A program made the translations under genes and the position numbers. Below are positions 36,328 through 39,524 of a stretch of 39,524 nt of DNA, one piece after another. Under the pieces are notes generated by a model. That model saw only the letters and a program-made list of their open reading frames with translations. It made no database searches and was not told the origin of the DNA. Source of the DNA: Kordiimonadaceae bacterium (GTDB lineage Bacteria > Pseudomonadota > Alphaproteobacteria > Sphingomonadales > Emcibacteraceae); assembly GCA_018675425.1 (NCBI GenBank), contig JABGYD010000033.1, positions 1-39,524 of the forward strand. Direction: 5' to 3'. Every line of letters begins with the position of its first letter. Positions within the stretch are counted from its first letter, which is position 1.

Positions 36328-37594
36328 TATAAAAGCCATTCGTGAAAATCCAAAAGCATTTGATGCCGCATGGGCGCGCCGTGGCCTTACGCCTTTAGCG
36401 GCTGATTTTATTGCATTAGATGAGGACTTAAGAGCCAAACAAACTGAACTTCAGGATTGCCAGTCCCAACGAAATGATGCCTCTAAAACTATAGGAATAT
36501 TTAAATCAAAGGGGCAAGATGCATCAAAAATTATTCATGAAGTGGGTGATATTAAAGCTCGTATGAGAGTGCTTGAGGATGAGGTGAAAGTAATTAGCAT
36601 TAGACTTAACGATAAACTCGCAAAGATTGAGAATATCCCTGATGATGATGTCCCTAATGGAAATAGTGAAGAGGATAATGTAGTTGTACGTCAATGGGGT
36701 GAGTTACCGGCATTCGATTTTATCCCAAAACAACATTTCGACCTTGGTGAAGAGCTGGGTAAAATGGATTTTGATGGGGCAGTAAAAATGTCTGGCGCTA
36801 GGTTTGTAATTTTACGTTCGGACCTTGCTAAGCTTGAGCGGGCATTGGCTGCCTTTATGCTTGATATGCACACTACTGAATTTGGTTATGAAGAGGTGTC
36901 GGTGCCGCTCTTAGTTCGTAATCATGCGCTTTTTGGTACTAGCCAACTACCAAAATTTGAAGAAGATCTTTTTAAAACTACCTCTGATCATTATCTGATC
37001 CCAACAGGTGAAGTGCCCCTTACTAATTTGGTTAGAGAAAGCATTGTTGAAGAAGAAAAGCTACCGTTAAGGTATACCTGTCTGAGTAGTTGTTTCCGTT
37101 CTGAAGCTGGATCTGCTGGTCGTGATACTCGCGGAATGATTAGGCTTCATCAATTTCAAAAAGTTGAAATGGTAAGTATTACCACTCCAGAGCAATCAGA
37201 AGTTGAGCTAGAGCGCATGACTAATATTGCAGAAGAAGTTCTTAAAAGACTAAAGCTTCCCCATCGGACTGTTTTGTTATGTGCCGGGGATATGGGTTTC
37301 GCTGCCCGAAAAACCTATGATTTAGAGGTTTGGCTTCCTGGCCAAAATGCTTTCCGTGAAATTTCCAGCTGTTCCAATACAGGTGACTTTCAGGCGCGTC
37401 GCATGAAGGCGCGTTCGCGCCCAAAAAATAATAATAAAACCCAATTTGTGCATACTTTAAATGGTTCAGGTCTAGCGGTTGGGCGTACTCTCGTGGCCGT
37501 TTTAGAAAATTTTCAGCAGGCAGATGGTTCCATAGTCGTACCTGAGGTATTAATATCATATATGCATGGACAAGAGGTTATTAAAGCCACTTGA
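36320..37594 (+). CDS. serS: Seryl-tRNA synthetase
   Basis: Class II synthetase charging tRNA-Ser and tRNA-Sec, 424 aa. The N-terminal coiled-coil tRNA-binding arm is visible ([21 protein letters not shown] and following). Motif 2 reads [20 protein letters not shown] with the catalytic Arg, and motif 3 reads [25 protein letters not shown] and [16 protein letters not shown] complete the active site. It overlaps tatC by 8 bases, and pcm starts 18 bases after its stop. Confidence 0.98.
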   Translation: MFDIKAIRENPKAFDAAWARRGLTPLAADFIALDEDLRAKQTELQDCQSQRNDASKTIGIFKSKGQDASKIIHEVGDIKARMRVLEDEVKVISIRLNDKLAKIENIPDDDVPNGNSEEDNVVVRQWGELPAFDFIPKQHFDLGEELGKMDFDGAVKMSGARFVILRSDLAKLERALAAFMLDMHTTEFGYEEVSVPLLVRNHALFGTSQLPKFEEDLFKTTSDHYLIPTGEVPLTNLVRESIVEEEKLPLRYTCLSSCFRSEAGSAGRDTRGMIRLHQFQKVEMVSITTPEQSEVELERMTNIAEEVLKRLKLPHRTVLLCAGDMGFAARKTYDLEVWLPGQNAFREISSCSNTGDFQARRMKARSRPKNNNKTQFVHTLNGSGLAVGRTLVAVLENFQQADGSIVVPEVLISYMHGQEVIKAT

Positions 37595-37612
37595 GGAAGT
37601 TCGATAATTTAC

Positions 37613-38260
37613 ATGAATGGAAGTTTAGTATCTAAAAAAAATGAGCTCATTGAAAAATTAAGAGTTTTAGGTATAGTTGATGAAACCTTACTCTCAACTA
37701 TTTTTTCTATAGCCCGTGAGGACTTTATTCCTAAATACCTTCGTAATCAGGCCTATGAAAATGCAGCCCTTCCAATTGAATGTGAGCAAACGATTAGTCA
37801 GCCTTATATTGTTGCTTACATGACCCAAGAACTTAAGGTTAATAAAAGTCATAAAGTACTTGAGATAGGTACTGGGTCAGGCTATCAGGCGGTGATCCTC
37901 GCAAAACTCTGTAAACGACTTTTTACCATTGAACGTCATTTACCTCTTTATACTGCGGCTGAGGAAATTTTTAAAAAATTTCGACTATTTAATATTATAA
38001 CATTATTTGGAAATGGAATTAAAGGTTGGAAAGAGCAGGAACCTTTTGATCGAATTATTGTTACTGCTGCTGCAGAAGATATTCCTCAAAAACTTTTGAG
38101 CCAACTAAAAGATGAAGGTATTATGGTGATACCTATCGGTATACAGGGAGAAACTCAACATATTGTAAGGGTTACTCGACGAGGCGGTGAGTTTGATTTT
38201 AAAACTTGTGTTCCAGTTAAATTTGTTCCTCTACTATCGGGTATTGTGCATTCATCCTAA
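37613..38260 (+). CDS. pcm: Protein-L-isoaspartate O-methyltransferase
   Basis: SAM-dependent repair enzyme that methylates isoaspartyl residues in damaged proteins, 215 aa. Family motifs are REDFIPKYLRNQAYENAALPI, the QTISQPYIVAYMTQ segment, the SAM-binding LEIGTGSGYQAVILAKL, and FDRIIVTAAAEDIP. The C-terminus has FVPLLSG. In related genomes surE lies between serS and pcm; here only 18 bases separate them. The neighbouring LysM/M23 lipoprotein downstream is the conserved partner. Confidence 0.94.
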   Translation: MNGSLVSKKNELIEKLRVLGIVDETLLSTIFSIAREDFIPKYLRNQAYENAALPIECEQTISQPYIVAYMTQELKVNKSHKVLEIGTGSGYQAVILAKLCKRLFTIERHLPLYTAAEEIFKKFRLFNIITLFGNGIKGWKEQEPFDRIIVTAAAEDIPQKLLSQLKDEGIMVIPIGIQGETQHIVRVTRRGGEFDFKTCVPVKFVPLLSGIVHSS

Positions 38261-38279
38261 ACGCTGCTATAAATTATCT

Positions 38280-39200
38280 ATGACCTTTTTGATAAAAATA
38301 AAATATCTTTTGGCTCTAGCTTTTGTTTTACTTGCTGTGAGTGCTTGTTCACTTGGCTATAATAATGAGGGCCCATACCCTTATTCTCATGTAAACAAAA
38401 AGCCTTTAAAAACAAAGGGCAATTATTTAGTTCGCAATAAACCGACACCTCCCAAAACTTCTGAGTTGGTTGCAAAATATATATCTAAGGTTTTGGTTAG
38501 CAGGGGTGATACTGTATTTGCTATTTCTCGTCGCTATGGAGTTACTGTACGTGAAGTAATCACTAGGAACAGTCTTAAACCACCATATATTCTTAAATCT
38601 GGTCAAAGCCTAAATATTCCTAAAGGATTTGTCTATACCACCAAACGTGGTGATACGGTTTATGGCATATCGCGTGCTAATGGTATTTTAATGAATGACC
38701 TAACAAGTGTTAATGGTCTTAAACAACCTTATTTACTAGTGGCAGGGCAGTTACTTAAGATACCTGGAAGAAGAAAGGGTTCTGCTCCTACAGCAGTTGT
38801 TACCCCACCGGCAAGAAGCGCCGGCAAGGGATTTATGTGGCCAGTTCGGGGTAGTGTAATTTCAGGTTATGGCCCAAAAAAAGCAGGGTACCACAATGAT
38901 GGAGTAAATATTCGTGCGCGTCTAGGTGCAACAGTTCAAGCTTCAGAAAGTGGTGTTGTGGTTCATGCAAGTAATAAATTACAGGGTTATGGAAACCTTG
39001 TCCTTATTAAGCATCAAAATGGTTGGGTTACCGCTTATGCACACAATGATAAAATTTTGGTTCGTAAAGGTCAACAGGTTGCGCGAGGTCAAGCAGTGGC
39101 AGAAGTTGGCAGCACAGGTCGTGTTGATAGCCCACAACTGCATTTTGAAATGCGTAAAGGGTCTCGAGCTGTTGACCCGACACTTTATCTAAAGAGCTAG
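38280..39200 (+). CDS. LysM and degenerate LytM (M23) domain lipoprotein, NlpD/DipM-like
   Basis: 306 aa from the ATG at 38280; the frame is open into pcm, but this start gives a classic lipoprotein signal (LALAFVLLAVSAC, acylated Cys23). Two LysM repeats follow (VSRGDTVFAISRRYGVTVRE, then TTKRGDTVYGISRANGI), and a C-terminal LytM domain covers about 190-305. The zinc site appears lost: the usual HxGxD reads NDGVN and the HLH motif reads QLH. It is therefore probably a non-catalytic activator of cell-wall amidases at division, like NlpD or EnvC. Position after pcm is conserved. Confidence 0.92.
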   Translation: MTFLIKIKYLLALAFVLLAVSACSLGYNNEGPYPYSHVNKKPLKTKGNYLVRNKPTPPKTSELVAKYISKVLVSRGDTVFAISRRYGVTVREVITRNSLKPPYILKSGQSLNIPKGFVYTTKRGDTVYGISRANGILMNDLTSVNGLKQPYLLVAGQLLKIPGRRKGSAPTAVVTPPARSAGKGFMWPVRGSVISGYGPKKAGYHNDGVNIRARLGATVQASESGVVVHASNKLQGYGNLVLIKHQNGWVTAYAHNDKILVRKGQQVARGQAVAEVGSTGRVDSPQLHFEMRKGSRAVDPTLYLKS

Positions 39201-39485
39201 CTTGTTCCGAATAACTCTATTTGATCTGTGAAGTAATTTCCGAAGGTTAAGATTAAGGGTAATAGAATTTTAATTTAGCTTCCCGACCAAATAATACCCA
39301 GTTTTATGTTAAGCATCTATAATTATTTATGAGTGCTGGCGATGCGGGATACCTTTTGTTATTATATTTAAAAATTGAAGTTGATGATTAAATTTCTTAT
39401 GGAATAATTTTACCATTGTAAAACCATCAGAAATCTTGTTATCTGTTGGTCCTATCTAATTTAGTTACAAGAAAAATTATAAACT
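39201..39485 (+). other. A+T-rich intergenic region, no gene recognised
   Basis: About 285 bases after the NlpD-like gene. The longest plus-strand reading frame noticed is about 20 codons from 39329, without a Shine-Dalgarno. No hairpin with a T-tract, tRNA-like fold or repeat was recognised. It probably carries the promoter of the gene beginning near 39486. Confidence 0.5.
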
Positions 39486-39524
39486 ATGACAAGTAAAAAC
39501 CTACCTAATTATAATGATATTTTA
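39486..39524 (+). CDS. Possible start of the next gene (cut by window end)
   Basis: An ATG at 39486 opens a frame of 13 codons to the window edge (MTSKNLPNYNDIL), with ACAAGAAAAA as a weak upstream purine stretch. Too little is visible to assign a family. It is listed because the frame is open and lies where the next operon gene would be expected. Confidence 0.3.
   Translation, partial: MTSKNLPNYNDIL

Noticed and set aside
39329-39391. Small ORF of about 20 codons in the intergenic region after the NlpD-like gene
   Set aside because: No Shine-Dalgarno, no recognisable motif, and length within chance expectation.

Overview
This is an A+T-rich chromosomal segment from a bacterium, almost certainly an alphaproteobacterium. 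The evidence is gene order rather than any marker RNA: ruvX, pyrB, pyrC and plsY beside topA, rnr and rpmG; dinB with a DUF3572 gene; and an unbroken dgt-argS-SPOR-nagZ-M50-scpA-scpB-tatABC-serS-pcm-LysM/M23 run. All of these are typical of that class. Protein families and base composition would suit an A+T-rich marine lineage, but the order cannot be fixed from this window. I see no rRNA or tRNA gene, insertion sequence, prophage or CRISPR array.

Layout. 1-2578 (+): the end of clpS, then clpA (N-degron adaptor and unfoldase). 2625-4978 (-): a compact ridA, glycerophosphodiesterase and FemAB/GNAT-like operon converging on clpA. 5132-9448 (-): DUF3572-dinB, rpmG and rnr. 9457-15755 (-): topA, plsY, a pyrC-like gene, pyrB and ruvX, with a decayed stretch between plsY and topA. 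15840-17835 (+): a TPP riboswitch with an SD-sequestering hairpin ahead of thiC. 17907-26376: a mixed accessory-like block holding an M19 dipeptidase lipoprotein, argG, a YdjM-type membrane protein, xdhC-mocA, an arylformamidase-like hydrolase, a queuosine-precursor transporter and a TIM-barrel Tat lipoprotein. 26404-27519 (-): erpA and xthA. 27744-39200 (+): the long conserved run from dgt to the NlpD-like lipoprotein. A further CDS may begin at 39486.

How the genes work together. The window is mainly housekeeping: proteolysis (ClpAS), RNA decay (RNase R), topology and chromosome segregation (TopA, ScpAB), pyrimidine, arginine and thiamine synthesis, Fe-S assembly, tRNA charging (ArgRS, SerRS), Tat export, and envelope or peptidoglycan maintenance (SPOR, NagZ, LytM factor). 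I found no convincing new multi-gene defence or mobile system. The most interesting signals are a probable dprA fossil between plsY and topA, read in one frame with several stops; a dihydroorotase homologue that has lost catalytic ligands; a visible SD-masking switch for thiC; absence of surE between serS and pcm; and two unexplained long perfect inverted repeats.
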